DNA from: Glutamicibacter sp. JC586
Lineage (GTDB): Bacteria; Actinomycetota; Actinomycetes; Actinomycetales; Micrococcaceae
Assembly (NCBI RefSeq): GCF_009805585.1
Contig: NZ_VHIN01000005.1
Coordinates: forward strand, 434,001-498,000
Direction: 5' to 3'
DNA: 64,000 nt
Below, piece after piece: positions 53,443 through 61,323 of this stretch (its first letter is position 1; each line of letters opens with the position of its first letter). Below the pieces are notes generated by a model. That model was given only the letters and a program-made list of their open reading frames with translations, was not told the origin of the DNA and did not search any database. The translations under genes were made by a program, and so were the position numbers.

Positions 53443-54429
53443 CTACTTGGCAGCTTCCAGAGCGTCAGCGAATCCGTTCAGGAATTCGGTGTAGGTCTGG
53501 ATGCCCTCGTTGGTGTAGGTGTCAGCCGGCATGACTACTACGTGGCCTTCCTTCGAAGCGGTCACGTTCTGCAGTGCTTCTGAGTTCTCCAACAGGTCCT
53601 TGGCTGGCTTGTATTCTTCGCCATCGGCGGCAACAGCAGCGTCGCGGTCCATGACGATGATCCAGTCTGGGTTCGACTTGGCGATGGCTTCAACGGAGAC
53701 GTCGTCACCCTCGTGGTCGGTGGAGGATTCGTCCAATTCAAGTGCCGGGGTCAGGCCCAGGAAGTCGAACATCGGGCCAACGGTGCGGCCGGTGCTTGGT
53801 GCGGAGTAGCCAAGCTCGCCACCGGAAGCGATCAGGCCCATGACGGTTTCATCCTTGTTGTAGGCATCGGTCACGCGCTTCTGGGCTGCTTCGAAGTCGT
53901 CAACCAGTTTCTTGGCTTCGTCCTGCTTTTCGAAGATTTCGCCCAAGGTGGTGACCTGACGTTCCAGTTCCGAGTCGAATGGCTCGCCTTCGCGTGGATC
54001 CAGCGAAATGACGGTGGCCTTAGGTGCCAGTTCCTTGAACTTCTCGGCGTGCTGAATGTAGCGCTGACCGTTGATGATCAGGTCTGGATTCACGGTGACG
54101 ACGGATTCCAGGTTTGGCTCCTTGTGGCTGCCCAGATCCAGGATGTCCTTGTCCTTGGTGTAGGAGATGGTATCTGGCATCAGAGTTACAGCTGCTGCCG
54201 AGAGCTTGATGCCCCACTGGTCGAGGGTTTCGAAGGTGCGGTTGTCAGTAGCCACGACTGACTTAGGTGGTACCGCTACCGACTTCTCGCCTTCGTTGTC
54301 GGTGATTTTGACCGTCTTGGTGTCAGCTGCATTGGCATCAGCAGCAGTGTCGGTGTTGGATCCGCAAGCGGTCAGGGAGAGGGCGGCGATGCTGAGCAGG
54401 GCAGCAGCGCGGAGCTTCATGGAGGCCAT
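53443..54429 (-). CDS. Ferric-siderophore ABC substrate-binding lipoprotein
   Basis: This 328-residue class III binding protein has a signal peptide ALLSIAALSLTAC with the lipid cysteine, then an acidic linker. Landmarks are SVVATDNRTFETLDQWGI, SVVTVNPDLIINGQRYIQH and NPDWIIVMDRDAAV. This pattern is that of petrobactin/catecholate-binding YclQ-like proteins. ATG at 54429 has AAGGA upstream. It is first in the operon, with an IdeR-like box and a TATAAT promoter before it. Confidence 0.9.
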   Translation of the reverse strand: MASMKLRAAALLSIAALSLTACGSNTDTAADANAADTKTVKITDNEGEKSVAVPPKSVVATDNRTFETLDQWGIKLSAAAVTLMPDTISYTKDKDILDLGSHKEPNLESVVTVNPDLIINGQRYIQHAEKFKELAPKATVISLDPREGEPFDSELERQVTTLGEIFEKQDEAKKLVDDFEAAQKRVTDAYNKDETVMGLIASGGELGYSAPSTGRTVGPMFDFLGLTPALELDESSTDHEGDDVSVEAIAKSNPDWIIVMDRDAAVAADGEEYKPAKDLLENSEALQNVTASKEGHVVVMPADTYTNEGIQTYTEFLNGFADALEAAK

Positions 54430-54484
54430 GACGTCCTTTGCTTATGGCAACCTTCAACGGTTGCGCGAGTGAATGATCTGCTAA

Positions 54485-54508
54485 TTAGCTTAGCCTTATC
54501 TGATTATA
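54485..54508 (-). promoter_or_regulatory. Iron-regulated promoter with DtxR/IdeR-like box
   Basis: On the minus strand a perfect -10 TATAAT (54508-54503) is followed directly by a 19-base element. Read on the plus strand this is TTAGCTTAGCCTTATCTGA (54485-54503), matching the DtxR/IdeR consensus at about 14 of 19 positions by eye. The predicted transcription start lies inside it. Iron-loaded IdeR bound here would block the siderophore operon. Confidence 0.65.
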
Positions 54509-54696
54509 TTAAGCGAAACGGTAGTTAGGTGCTCTGCGTGGAATTTTGACCTTTGTTGCACGTGAAACACTGATAAACAAGGGAATATGCTTGTTTTAGT
54601 GGAAAAGTCGCAATTTGGCAACAAATAAATACCAGCTAGTATTCTTCTCTATTTGTCGATATGTGAACGTGCGGGGTAGGTCGATAGGATGACTGC

Positions 54697-55290
54697 ATGA
54701 GCGCATGCCTTGAGCAGATTCAATGGCCAATTACGACTGAGCGGCTGAGCCTACGTCGCTTGAGGGAGGCGGACCTAGAAGCGACATGGCATTACCGGCA
54801 GTTGCCGGAAGTTACGCAATCGATCACCTCCGGACCTAAAGACTTCGAAACCTACCGCGAGCAATTCCTTGAGCCAGGAAAGCTCGAGCGAGGCGTTGTC
54901 GTCGAACTACGCACACCACAAGGCGATCAACGAATCATCGGCACCGTCATGGTTTACATCAAAGACGGGTGGGGGCAACGCGAAGTTGCACAGCAAGCGA
55001 AAGGCACCGAGGCGGAACTGGGATGGTGCTTTGACCCGCAGTTCGCCGGCCAAGGCTACGCTATCGAAGCCGTGCACCGAGTGATACAACTGTGCTTCGA
55101 GGAACTGGGCTTACGCAGAGTTGTTGCCGGATGCTTCGCAGCCAACGAGCCATCGGTGAAACTGATGGAACGTGTTGGCATGCGACGTGAAGCATTCGAA
55201 AAGGCGAACAGTCTACATCGCACCGGCGAGTGGATGGATTCCTATGCGTATGCGATGTTAGCTAGTGAGTTCTCCGCCCTAACGAACTAG
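54697..55290 (+). CDS. GNAT family N-acetyltransferase (RimJ/RimL type)
   Basis: This 197-residue acetyltransferase starts with TERLSLRRLREADLEATWHY, the RimJ/RimL-like opening. The acetyl-CoA site is in ELGWCFDPQFAGQGYAIEAV, followed by LGLRRVVAGCFAANEPSVKLMERVGM. It could acetylate a protein N-terminus or a small amine. Its stop shares CTAG with the convergent next gene. Nothing nearby indicates a substrate. Confidence 0.87.
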   Translation: MSACLEQIQWPITTERLSLRRLREADLEATWHYRQLPEVTQSITSGPKDFETYREQFLEPGKLERGVVVELRTPQGDQRIIGTVMVYIKDGWGQREVAQQAKGTEAELGWCFDPQFAGQGYAIEAVHRVIQLCFEELGLRRVVAGCFAANEPSVKLMERVGMRREAFEKANSLHRTGEWMDSYAYAMLASEFSALTN

Positions 55291-55496
55291 TGGTTCTGGC
55301 GCTCGCTATGCAAGACCAGTCCGAGAAGTTCTTGGACTTCTTCAGCACGGGATTTCCAGTAGCCCGTATCAAGACCAAAGCCGAGGACGGCTTCATCGGC
55401 ACGCCGCTTAAAGTAGTCGCGGTGATCTTCTAGTGCGTTGGTCAGGTCGGCGAATTGATCATTGGTCAGGTCCAGATGTACCGTTTTCTGCTTCAT
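55287..55496 (-). CDS. Small hypothetical protein
   Basis: This 69-residue soluble protein is rich in charged residues (NALEDHRDYFKRRADEA, KSRAEEVQELL) and is probably helical. I do not recognise a family. ATG follows GAACGCTC, a poor ribosome site, but the frame is clean and shares the CTAG stop with the GNAT gene in the compact way seen at 6866. Confidence 0.5.
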   Translation of the reverse strand: MKQKTVHLDLTNDQFADLTNALEDHRDYFKRRADEAVLGFGLDTGYWKSRAEEVQELLGLVLHSERQNH

Positions 55497-55679
55497 GAGC
55501 GTTCGTCCAGTGTTGGGGTCGTGGTTCTTGCATCGAGGTTACGCCGGGTCAAGAGCTAAGGAAACCAGCATTGAGCGGACTTTCAGATTGACCCGTTTTA
55601 GTTGGTTCTGGGAATAGTGCGAACGGTCCGGCCGTTATGCCGGGAGTATCGATGAGAAAACGATCAGGAGGAGTAGTAC

Positions 55680-56366
55680 ATGTCTGAAGAACGTCGAGTA
55701 GTCCTTATTGGTGGCCACGGCAAGGTTGCATTGCTGGCTGCACCCAAACTGGTCGAGCGCGGTTTTGCCGTCGACTCACTCATCCGTAACCCTGAACATT
55801 CTGAAGAAATCAGCGCCCTTGGTGCTAACCCGGTAGTGCTTGATATCGAAAACGCTGATGTTGAGCAGCTGGCAGCGGCCTTCAGGGGTGCCCAGGCCAT
55901 TGTCTTCTCCGCCGGAGCCGGTGGCGGTAGCCCAGAGCGCACCGTCGCCGTGGACTTTGAAGCAGCTGTTCGTGCGATGGACGCTGCCAAGCAGGCCGGT
56001 GTCAGCCGATTCGTGATGGTTTCCTACTCACGGGCCCTAGTGGATGTCGATAACCTGGACCCAGAAAATTCCTTCTACACCTACGCCAAGGCCAAGCACG
56101 ATGCCGACGCAGTGCTTCGCGAAACTGACTTGGACTACACCATTCTTGGCCCGGGCGCGCTAACTCTTGATCCAGCAAGCAAGAAGCTGGTCATTGCAGA
56201 TGAGAGCGGAAACATTGACGGCAAGGCTCCCGAAGCGGACACCGGCAAGGTCTCCCGCGAGAACGTCGCCGAGGTGATCACCCACGTGGTGGATACCAAG
56301 GCGGCAGTACGCCAGACCGTTAACTTCTACGACGGCTCAACCCCGATTACCGAAGCCATTAGCTAG
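55680..56366 (+). CDS. NAD(P)-binding epimerase-like protein (YwnB/SDR5 type)
   Basis: This 228-residue atypical SDR has the cofactor motif VLIGGHGKVAL, where the usual GxxGxxG is GGHGKVA. FSAGAGGGSPERTVAVDFEAA follows, then YAKAKHDAD, and LDYTILGPGALTLDP. This is the flavin reductase/epimerase-like group with no fixed substrate. A strong ribosome site CAGGAGGAG lies upstream and a terminator downstream, so it is a single-gene unit. Confidence 0.85.
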   Translation: MSEERRVVLIGGHGKVALLAAPKLVERGFAVDSLIRNPEHSEEISALGANPVVLDIENADVEQLAAAFRGAQAIVFSAGAGGGSPERTVAVDFEAAVRAMDAAKQAGVSRFVMVSYSRALVDVDNLDPENSFYTYAKAKHDADAVLRETDLDYTILGPGALTLDPASKKLVIADESGNIDGKAPEADTGKVSRENVAEVITHVVDTKAAVRQTVNFYDGSTPITEAIS

Positions 56367-56381
56367 GTAGTCCAAAGCATC

Positions 56382-56433
56382 AACGGCCGCCGCTTGTCCC
56401 TAATTCTGTGGGAGAAAGCGGTGGCCGTTTTTT
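56382..56433 (+). terminator. Intrinsic terminator
   Basis: AACGGCC-CCGCTT pairs with AAAGCGG-GGCCGTT (one mismatch bulge) and is followed by TTTTTT on the plus strand, 15 bp after the YwnB-like stop. Confidence 0.75.
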
Positions 56434-56476
56434 GCGCCGTGATCATCGGCGGGCGGGCAAGGAAGAAATCAACGAT

Positions 56477-56680
56477 ATGACGCTTGATTTCACGACGTGG
56501 GTATTGCGTTACCTCGACACAGGCTTTGTTACGACTCTTCGCCACTGGGCTTCCGTCATTGAAATAGTGGCTGGATCGGGCTGCGCACTAGCATGCAAGC
56601 AGGAGATTGTGCGCCTTAAACACGAATGGTGTGCACCAGCCTGCAACAACTGTCCGGTAGAAGCGAAAGAAAATCTATGA
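56477..56680 (+). CDS. Possible small cysteine-containing ORF, doubtful
   Basis: ATG at 56477 opens a 67-codon frame with five cysteines (GCALACK, CAPACNNC). It ends on the ATGA that also starts the DUF1275 gene, the classic coupling overlap. AAGGAAG lies upstream. The composition looks unlike a normal protein, so it may be chance or a leader peptide. Apart from it, the stretch 56434-56676 holds nothing I can name. Confidence 0.25.
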   Translation: MTLDFTTWVLRYLDTGFVTTLRHWASVIEIVAGSGCALACKQEIVRLKHEWCAPACNNCPVEAKENL

Positions 56681-57402
56681 TGACCAACATCTTCAAAACT
56701 CACGGCGCGGATCGGATCAACCTCTGGTTGATGCTCGCGCTAACCTTCACGACAGGAATCATTGACGCGGTTGGTTATCTAGGACTGGACAGGGTCTTCA
56801 CCGGCAATATGACCGGTAACGTCGTGATCTTGGGTATGGCACTGTTGGGAGCCGACGGCCTGCCGGTGGTTGGGCCGCTGATCGCGCTGGCCGGATTTGT
56901 TGTAGGTGCCATTATTGGTGGTCGTGTGCTGAGGAAAGAATCGGCAGGCTGGAACCGGAAAACTTCAGGGCTTATTACCGTGGTGGGTGTGAGCCTGGTG
57001 CTGACCTCGGTGGTGCTCTTTGTAGATCTTCATGAAGCCTCAGACACCGTGGCGCTGTTGATCACCGGATTTATCGCCGCAGCCATGGGACTTCAAGCGG
57101 CAACAGCCCGTCACTTAGGCGTCAAGGACGTCACCACGGTCGTGGTGACCTCGACGTTGACTGGTCTTGCTGCTGACTCGCCGCTAGGTGGTGGTAGCGG
57201 TAAGTTCTGGCAACGACGCCTGAGCGCAGTGGTGTTGATTCTTGCCGGTGCGGCCGCCGGTGCAGCCTTCTTGCAGGTCCATATTGGCTTGGGAATTCTT
57301 GTCACCGGTGTGCTCGCGATTGGGGTGGCGGCCGTTGGTGAATCGGCCCGCAAGTGCGCGGTGGCGCAACAGGGACTTGAGGACAGCGTGACCTCACACT
57401 AG
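56677..57402 (+). CDS. DUF1275 (YoaK family) membrane protein
   Basis: This protein of about 241 residues has six helices, with LALTFTTGIIDAVGYLGLDRVFTGNMTGN at the start, the signature of the YoaK/DUF1275 family, and QAATARHLGVKDVTTVVVTSTLTGLA in the middle. The family has no established role. The ATG pair at 56677/56680 follows AAAGAAAA. Copy 5 of the dispersed element directly follows the stop and can act as its terminator. Confidence 0.85.
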   Translation: MMTNIFKTHGADRINLWLMLALTFTTGIIDAVGYLGLDRVFTGNMTGNVVILGMALLGADGLPVVGPLIALAGFVVGAIIGGRVLRKESAGWNRKTSGLITVVGVSLVLTSVVLFVDLHEASDTVALLITGFIAAAMGLQAATARHLGVKDVTTVVVTSTLTGLAADSPLGGGSGKFWQRRLSAVVLILAGAAAGAAFLQVHIGLGILVTGVLAIGVAAVGESARKCAVAQQGLEDSVTSH

Positions 57403-57426
57403 CCCTAGCAAAAGTATGGTCCGAGA

Positions 57427-57519
57427 AAAAGGAAACCCCGATGCTGAAGCATCGGGGTTTCCTTTTGTCATCACTCGCACCTTCATGAGGTACTTACAAC
57501 TCTAAACTCGCTGTCTGTG
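57427..57519 (-). repeat. Dispersed -10/micro-ORF/hairpin element, copy 5
   Basis: On the minus strand: CACAGA, -10-like TAGAGT (57504-57499), core ACCTCATGAAGGTGCGAG, TGATGA (ending 57468), then an 18-bp perfect stem AAAAGGAAACCCCGATGC / GCATCGGGGTTTCCTTTT with a four-base loop and TTTTTCTC after it. This is the strongest hairpin of the five. The ATG frame starts MKVRVMTKGNPDAS and reads through the hairpin. Confidence 0.78.
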
Positions 57520-57544
57520 CACTAACTGGGTTGCTCCTGCGCAT

Positions 57545-58282
57545 TCACTCAGTAAGCGTCGTTGCCGAAACTGGCCATCCGGTCAGCACCTTGGGACGTG
57601 GGGGAGCATAGGCGCGCACCTTGGAAGTGCTCAAGTCCATTCGGACCAACGATTCGGCGATGGTCACCGCGGCTCTCACGCCATCAACGATCGGCACTCC
57701 GGTCGCCGCGCGGACCTCTTCTTCTAATTCGGCCATGCCCCCACAGCCCAGACAAATGACCTCAGCCTTATCTTGTTCCACGGCAATCCGGGACTGTTCA
57801 ACGATGGCGGCAACGGCACGTTGCGGCTCAGATTCCAGTTCCAAGACGCCCAGACCGCTGGCGCGCACCGAGGCGAGTCGATCGGTGAGGCCAGCAAGCT
57901 TGAGCCGATCTTCAATCAGGGGGACCGCACGGTCCAAGGTTGTCACCACAGAGTACTTGTGCCCGAGGAACTGTGCGGTAGACGCTGCCGCCTCGGTAAT
58001 GTCTACGACTGGGACATCAAGAAGTTCTTGGAGTCCCTCGCGTCCATGCTCTCCGTAACCGGCCTGGATCACCGCATCAAAAGGCTCCGGATAGCGGACT
58101 ACCTTATCCATCACGGCAATGGCGGCAAGATAGCTTTCAAAATTTCCTTCGCAAGAGTCCGCCCCGAAGTCGGGGGTTAGCTCGATGATTTCTGTGCCTG
58201 GTGAAGCGACCGAGCGGGCCGAGTCGCCGATGGCTTTGGTCATGGACGCGGTGGTATTCACATTCACAATGAGGATTCGCAT
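57545..58282 (-). CDS. Asp/Glu-racemase superfamily protein (hydantoin/allantoin racemase-like)
   Basis: This 245-residue protein begins MRILIVNVNTTASMT, the opening of the hydantoin/allantoin racemase family. The second catalytic cysteine is present (VICLGCGGM, residue 180). At the place of the first cysteine, usually in ACFGDPG, it has QAGYGEHG (about residue 75): glycine instead. The same glycine/cysteine pattern is known in arylmalonate decarboxylase, so racemase activity is doubtful. ATG at 58282 has GGAG upstream. It is eight bases behind an allantoin-type permease gene, so a ureide or hydantoin substrate is likely. Confidence 0.8.
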   Translation of the reverse strand: MRILIVNVNTTASMTKAIGDSARSVASPGTEIIELTPDFGADSCEGNFESYLAAIAVMDKVVRYPEPFDAVIQAGYGEHGREGLQELLDVPVVDITEAAASTAQFLGHKYSVVTTLDRAVPLIEDRLKLAGLTDRLASVRASGLGVLELESEPQRAVAAIVEQSRIAVEQDKAEVICLGCGGMAELEEEVRAATGVPIVDGVRAAVTIAESLVRMDLSTSKVRAYAPPRPKVLTGWPVSATTLTE

Positions 58283-58289
58283 GCCGCTC

Positions 58290-59819
58290 CTAGTGTGTTG
58301 GGGCCACAGCGATGGCTTCACCATCAATGTCCGCGAAGTCGTGTCGACGCTTAGCCAAGGCAAGGTAGGCCAGCGCGCCGGCGCCGGAACCAAGGAACCA
58401 TGCGAAGGAACCAACAACATGTAGGGCTGGTACGAAAGCTAGGATCAGCGCGACGACTGAACTGATGACCAGTGCTCCCACTGCTCGGTAGTTCACGCCC
58501 CGGGTGAAGTAGTAGGTGCCTTCGGGGGATTCGCGGTACAGATCCATGACGTTGATCCGAGCTTTACGGATCAACCAATAGTCGGCCATGATGATGCCGA
58601 ATAGTGGGCCGAGCAATGCGCCCAGACCGCCGAGGAAGTAGTTGATGATTTCAGGGGAGTTGTAGAGATTCCACGGAAGAATCACCAAACCAATGACACC
58701 GGAAATGATGGCGGCACTGCGGAAGTTTAGATTCTTGGGGAACAAGTTGGTCAGGGCGTAGGTCGGAGCCACGAAGTTGGCCATCAGGTTCACGGCAACG
58801 GTCAGCACCAGCAGTGCCGCCGAGGCAAGGATGAGCAAGAAGGTGTTGGGAATGGCAGAGACCACGTCGGACGGTGAGGTGATAATTTTGCCATCGATGG
58901 AGAACTGGGTGCCGGTCAGCACCACGACAATACCTCCGAAGAAGAGCATGTTCAGTGGGATGCCAAAGAAGTTGCCCTTGATGATGGACTGCTTGGAGCT
59001 GGCTCCACGGGTGAAGTCGCAGAAGTTCAAAACGAACGTGCCGTAGATGGAGACCCATAGTGCGGCCGCGCCGAACATCGCCGCCCACATCGCCCCGCCG
59101 GTCTTGGTCTCGCCGGTGCTCAGTGAAATGTTGAAGCCCGATTCAACGAGCATCCAGATGGCTAGGGCGAGGAAAGTGACCAGGATGACTGGACCAGCGA
59201 AGGCCTCGTATTTGCGGATCATTTCCATGCCGTAGCTGACGATGACCAGCTGGATGACCCAGAGGGCTATGAAGCAGATCCAGCCTAGGGTGTTGAGTCC
59301 GAGGAAGCTGGATTCTTCTAATGTGGCCGCTGCCGGTGCTACCGCAATGACCATGACCGAGAGTACCTGTGAGGCCAGATAGGTCTGAATGCCAAACCAG
59401 GCAATGGCTACCGCGCCGCGAATCAGGGCTGGGATCTGGGCGCCGTTGATTCCGAAAGCAATGCGACTCATGACGGGGAAGGGGACGCCGGTCTTTTCGC
59501 CCATGAAGCCTGAGAGGGTTAGTAGTGCAAAGAGCAAGGCCGCGCCAATGGCTAGCGCACCGAGGATCTGTCCTGCGCTCATGCCTAGGGCGAAAAGGCC
59601 GATGGCGAATGCGTAGTTTCCTAGGGAATGAACGTCGTTAGCCCACAGGGTGAAGATGCTGTAGGCATTCCATGACCGCCCCTGGCGGGTGGTGGGTGCT
59701 AGGTCTTGGTTGTACAGGCTAGGGCTGAGCTCGTGTGGATTGGAGCGGTCAATGCCCTGGCCGATCGATGGTTCGATGGTTGGCGCGGCGGAGCTGGACT
59801 CCGAAAGTTCTTGCCTCAT
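58290..59819 (-). CDS. NCS1 family allantoin/hydantoin-type permease
   Basis: This 509-residue, 12-helix NCS1 symporter is closest by eye to PucI/YbbW allantoin permeases. It has LYNQDLAPTTRQGRSWNAYSIFTLWANDVHSLGNY-type opening blocks, GVPFPVMSRIAFGINGAQIPALIRG, and NFVAPTYALTNLFPKNLNFR. LNFCDFTRGASSKQSI lies in helix 6 to 7. With the racemase-like gene and the divergent glyoxylate genes it points to purine-ureide use. Confidence 0.88.
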   Translation of the reverse strand: MRQELSESSSAAPTIEPSIGQGIDRSNPHELSPSLYNQDLAPTTRQGRSWNAYSIFTLWANDVHSLGNYAFAIGLFALGMSAGQILGALAIGAALLFALLTLSGFMGEKTGVPFPVMSRIAFGINGAQIPALIRGAVAIAWFGIQTYLASQVLSVMVIAVAPAAATLEESSFLGLNTLGWICFIALWVIQLVIVSYGMEMIRKYEAFAGPVILVTFLALAIWMLVESGFNISLSTGETKTGGAMWAAMFGAAALWVSIYGTFVLNFCDFTRGASSKQSIIKGNFFGIPLNMLFFGGIVVVLTGTQFSIDGKIITSPSDVVSAIPNTFLLILASAALLVLTVAVNLMANFVAPTYALTNLFPKNLNFRSAAIISGVIGLVILPWNLYNSPEIINYFLGGLGALLGPLFGIIMADYWLIRKARINVMDLYRESPEGTYYFTRGVNYRAVGALVISSVVALILAFVPALHVVGSFAWFLGSGAGALAYLALAKRRHDFADIDGEAIAVAPTH

Positions 59820-59989
59820 GGCGAGGTCCTTTTCTCAGAAGGATGCTTCAGGGGGCACGGAATTTCGGGCACGAAGGGCCAGGGAAGAATTCTGTTTCTG
59901 AAGCGTGCATGCAAGGCATGCCGGTCTATTCGTAATGGAGGTGCGCGAAGAAGTGCGCTGGAATCAACGGACGCGAGGGTGCGTGCGAG

Positions 59990-60115
59990 TTACGGATAGA
60001 TCGGTTGGCCGAAGTTCCGGTAGAACTCGGCTGGAGTACCGACCACTGGCATCTGCGCGCAGGGCAGATCCCAATGCTGGCGTCGCGATGGACCGCCGGT
60101 AGGTCGTGCATTCAT
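59990..60115 (-). CDS. 41-residue small ORF upstream of the permease
   Basis: ATG at 60115 has AGGAG five bases upstream and opens a 41-codon frame ending at TAA. The peptide is basic at first (GGPSRRQHWDLPC) and ends TPAEFYRNFGQPIYP. No family is recognised. It lies 170 bp before the permease in the same direction and could be a leader peptide or a genuine small protein of the operon. Confidence 0.4.
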   Translation of the reverse strand: MNARPTGGPSRRQHWDLPCAQMPVVGTPAEFYRNFGQPIYP

Positions 60116-60215
60116 GGCTGCTCCTGAGCTAGAGAAAGTCACTCCGAGATGTGTGCCACATCAACTGGTTATCAACTGTAAGCCCGGGATTTGGCTACCG
60201 CAATAGAAAATCCTG

Positions 60216-60233
60216 ATTTCATTCAGCGGAAAT
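60216..60233. promoter_or_regulatory. IclR-like operator half of the divergent region
   Basis: ATTTC (60216-60220) and GGAAAT (60228-60233) are inverted with a short spacer, similar to the second site at 60449-60466. IclR-type repressors (AllR-like) bind such TTTCC/GGAAA palindromes. It lies 100 bp before the small ORF of the leftward operon. No other element is clear in 60116-60398. Confidence 0.35.
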
Positions 60234-60398
60234 ATTGGCGCAATGCTCTCGGTATCAAGACGGAGAAAAACGGGGCTTTTGGGGTGGTTTCTGACGAGCA
60301 TGTTTCACAGATGAAGCAATCATTACTTGGCATTCAGGCGTGACCTGAGGCCTAATGACGCATTCGAAGCTTGGTGCGAGAAGATGTTTATGCGGGGG

Positions 60399-60466
60399 TT
60401 GACAGCAGTGACGGAGCCCACTTAGTGTTTTCATAAAGCAAAACGCAAATTCCGCAAAGTGGAAAT
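60399..60466 (+). promoter_or_regulatory. Promoter and IclR/AllR-like site of the hyi operon
   Basis: TTGACA (60399-60404), 18 bp, then TAGTGT (60423-60428) predict a start near 60435. Just downstream ATTCCGCAAAGTGGAAAT (60449-60466) is an imperfect palindrome of the IclR type. A repressor bound there would block transcription of hyi-glxR(-gcl). The regulator gene is not in this window. Confidence 0.6.
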
Positions 60467-60495
60467 CGTTGAGTATGATCTTGAAGGGGAAACCG

Positions 60496-61293
60496 GTGAC
60501 TTACACTCTGAACTGCTCGATACTTCTTAGCGAATTACCACTACTTCAGCGCGCGGACGCAGCACGTCAGGCGGGGTTCGGCAGTGTCGAATTCTGGTGG
60601 CCTTTTGCCGAAGCGGTACCCAATGACAAACAGGTCGATGAGTTTGTGGCGTCGTTGAAAGACGCGGGGGTCCAGCTCGACGGGTTGAACCTCTTTGCCG
60701 GCGACATGCCAGCAGGCGACCGTGGCCTTGTCTCCTGGGTGGGGCGCGAAGCGGAGTTCAAAGACAACCTTGAAATCGTGGTCGGCATTGCGCAGGCCAC
60801 CGGCTGCACGGCATTTAACGCACTGTATGGAAATCGCCTCACAGATGTTGCCGCTGAAGCTCAAGATGAACTAGCGCTCAGCAACCTCATTGAAGCAACC
60901 GCAGCCGTCAGCAAGATTAACGGAACCATCCTCGTTGAACCGGTGTCTGGCATGGATGCTTATCCGCTGAAGACCGCAGCCCAGGCGCTGAACGTGATCA
61001 ACAACGTCAAAGCCGGCGGAGCAACAAACATTGCACTCCTAGCCGACTTCTACCACCTGGCGGTCAACGGTGATGACGTCGCAGCTGTCATTGAACAGCA
61101 CGCCAAAGACTTTGGACATATCCAAATCGCTGACGCGCCAGGACGCGGTGCGCCTGGCACCGGGCAGTTGCCACTTGATGAATGGATCAACCGTTCACGC
61201 GAACTGGGCTACACCGGCAAAGTCGCTTTGGAATACAAGCAAGATCTGAGCACCGCATTTGATTGGTTGGCTAACGCAGAGTCGGACGCCTAA
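60496..61293 (+). CDS. hyi: Hydroxypyruvate isomerase
   Basis: This 265-residue TIM-barrel isomerase interconverts hydroxypyruvate and tartronate semialdehyde. It contains the family blocks LPLLQRADAARQAGFGSVEFWWPF, LNLFAGDMPAGDRG, and the metal-site stretches ILVEPVSGMDAYPL, LADFYHLAVNGDD and HIQIADAPGRGAPGTG. GTG at 60496 is chosen for AAGGGG at good spacing; a TTG-type start at 60469 is less likely. It is first of three glyoxylate genes. Confidence 0.92.
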   Translation: MTYTLNCSILLSELPLLQRADAARQAGFGSVEFWWPFAEAVPNDKQVDEFVASLKDAGVQLDGLNLFAGDMPAGDRGLVSWVGREAEFKDNLEIVVGIAQATGCTAFNALYGNRLTDVAAEAQDELALSNLIEATAAVSKINGTILVEPVSGMDAYPLKTAAQALNVINNVKAGGATNIALLADFYHLAVNGDDVAAVIEQHAKDFGHIQIADAPGRGAPGTGQLPLDEWINRSRELGYTGKVALEYKQDLSTAFDWLANAESDA

Positions 61294-61323
61294 AGAACGC
61301 CACTGAATTTTTAGGAGCATCAC

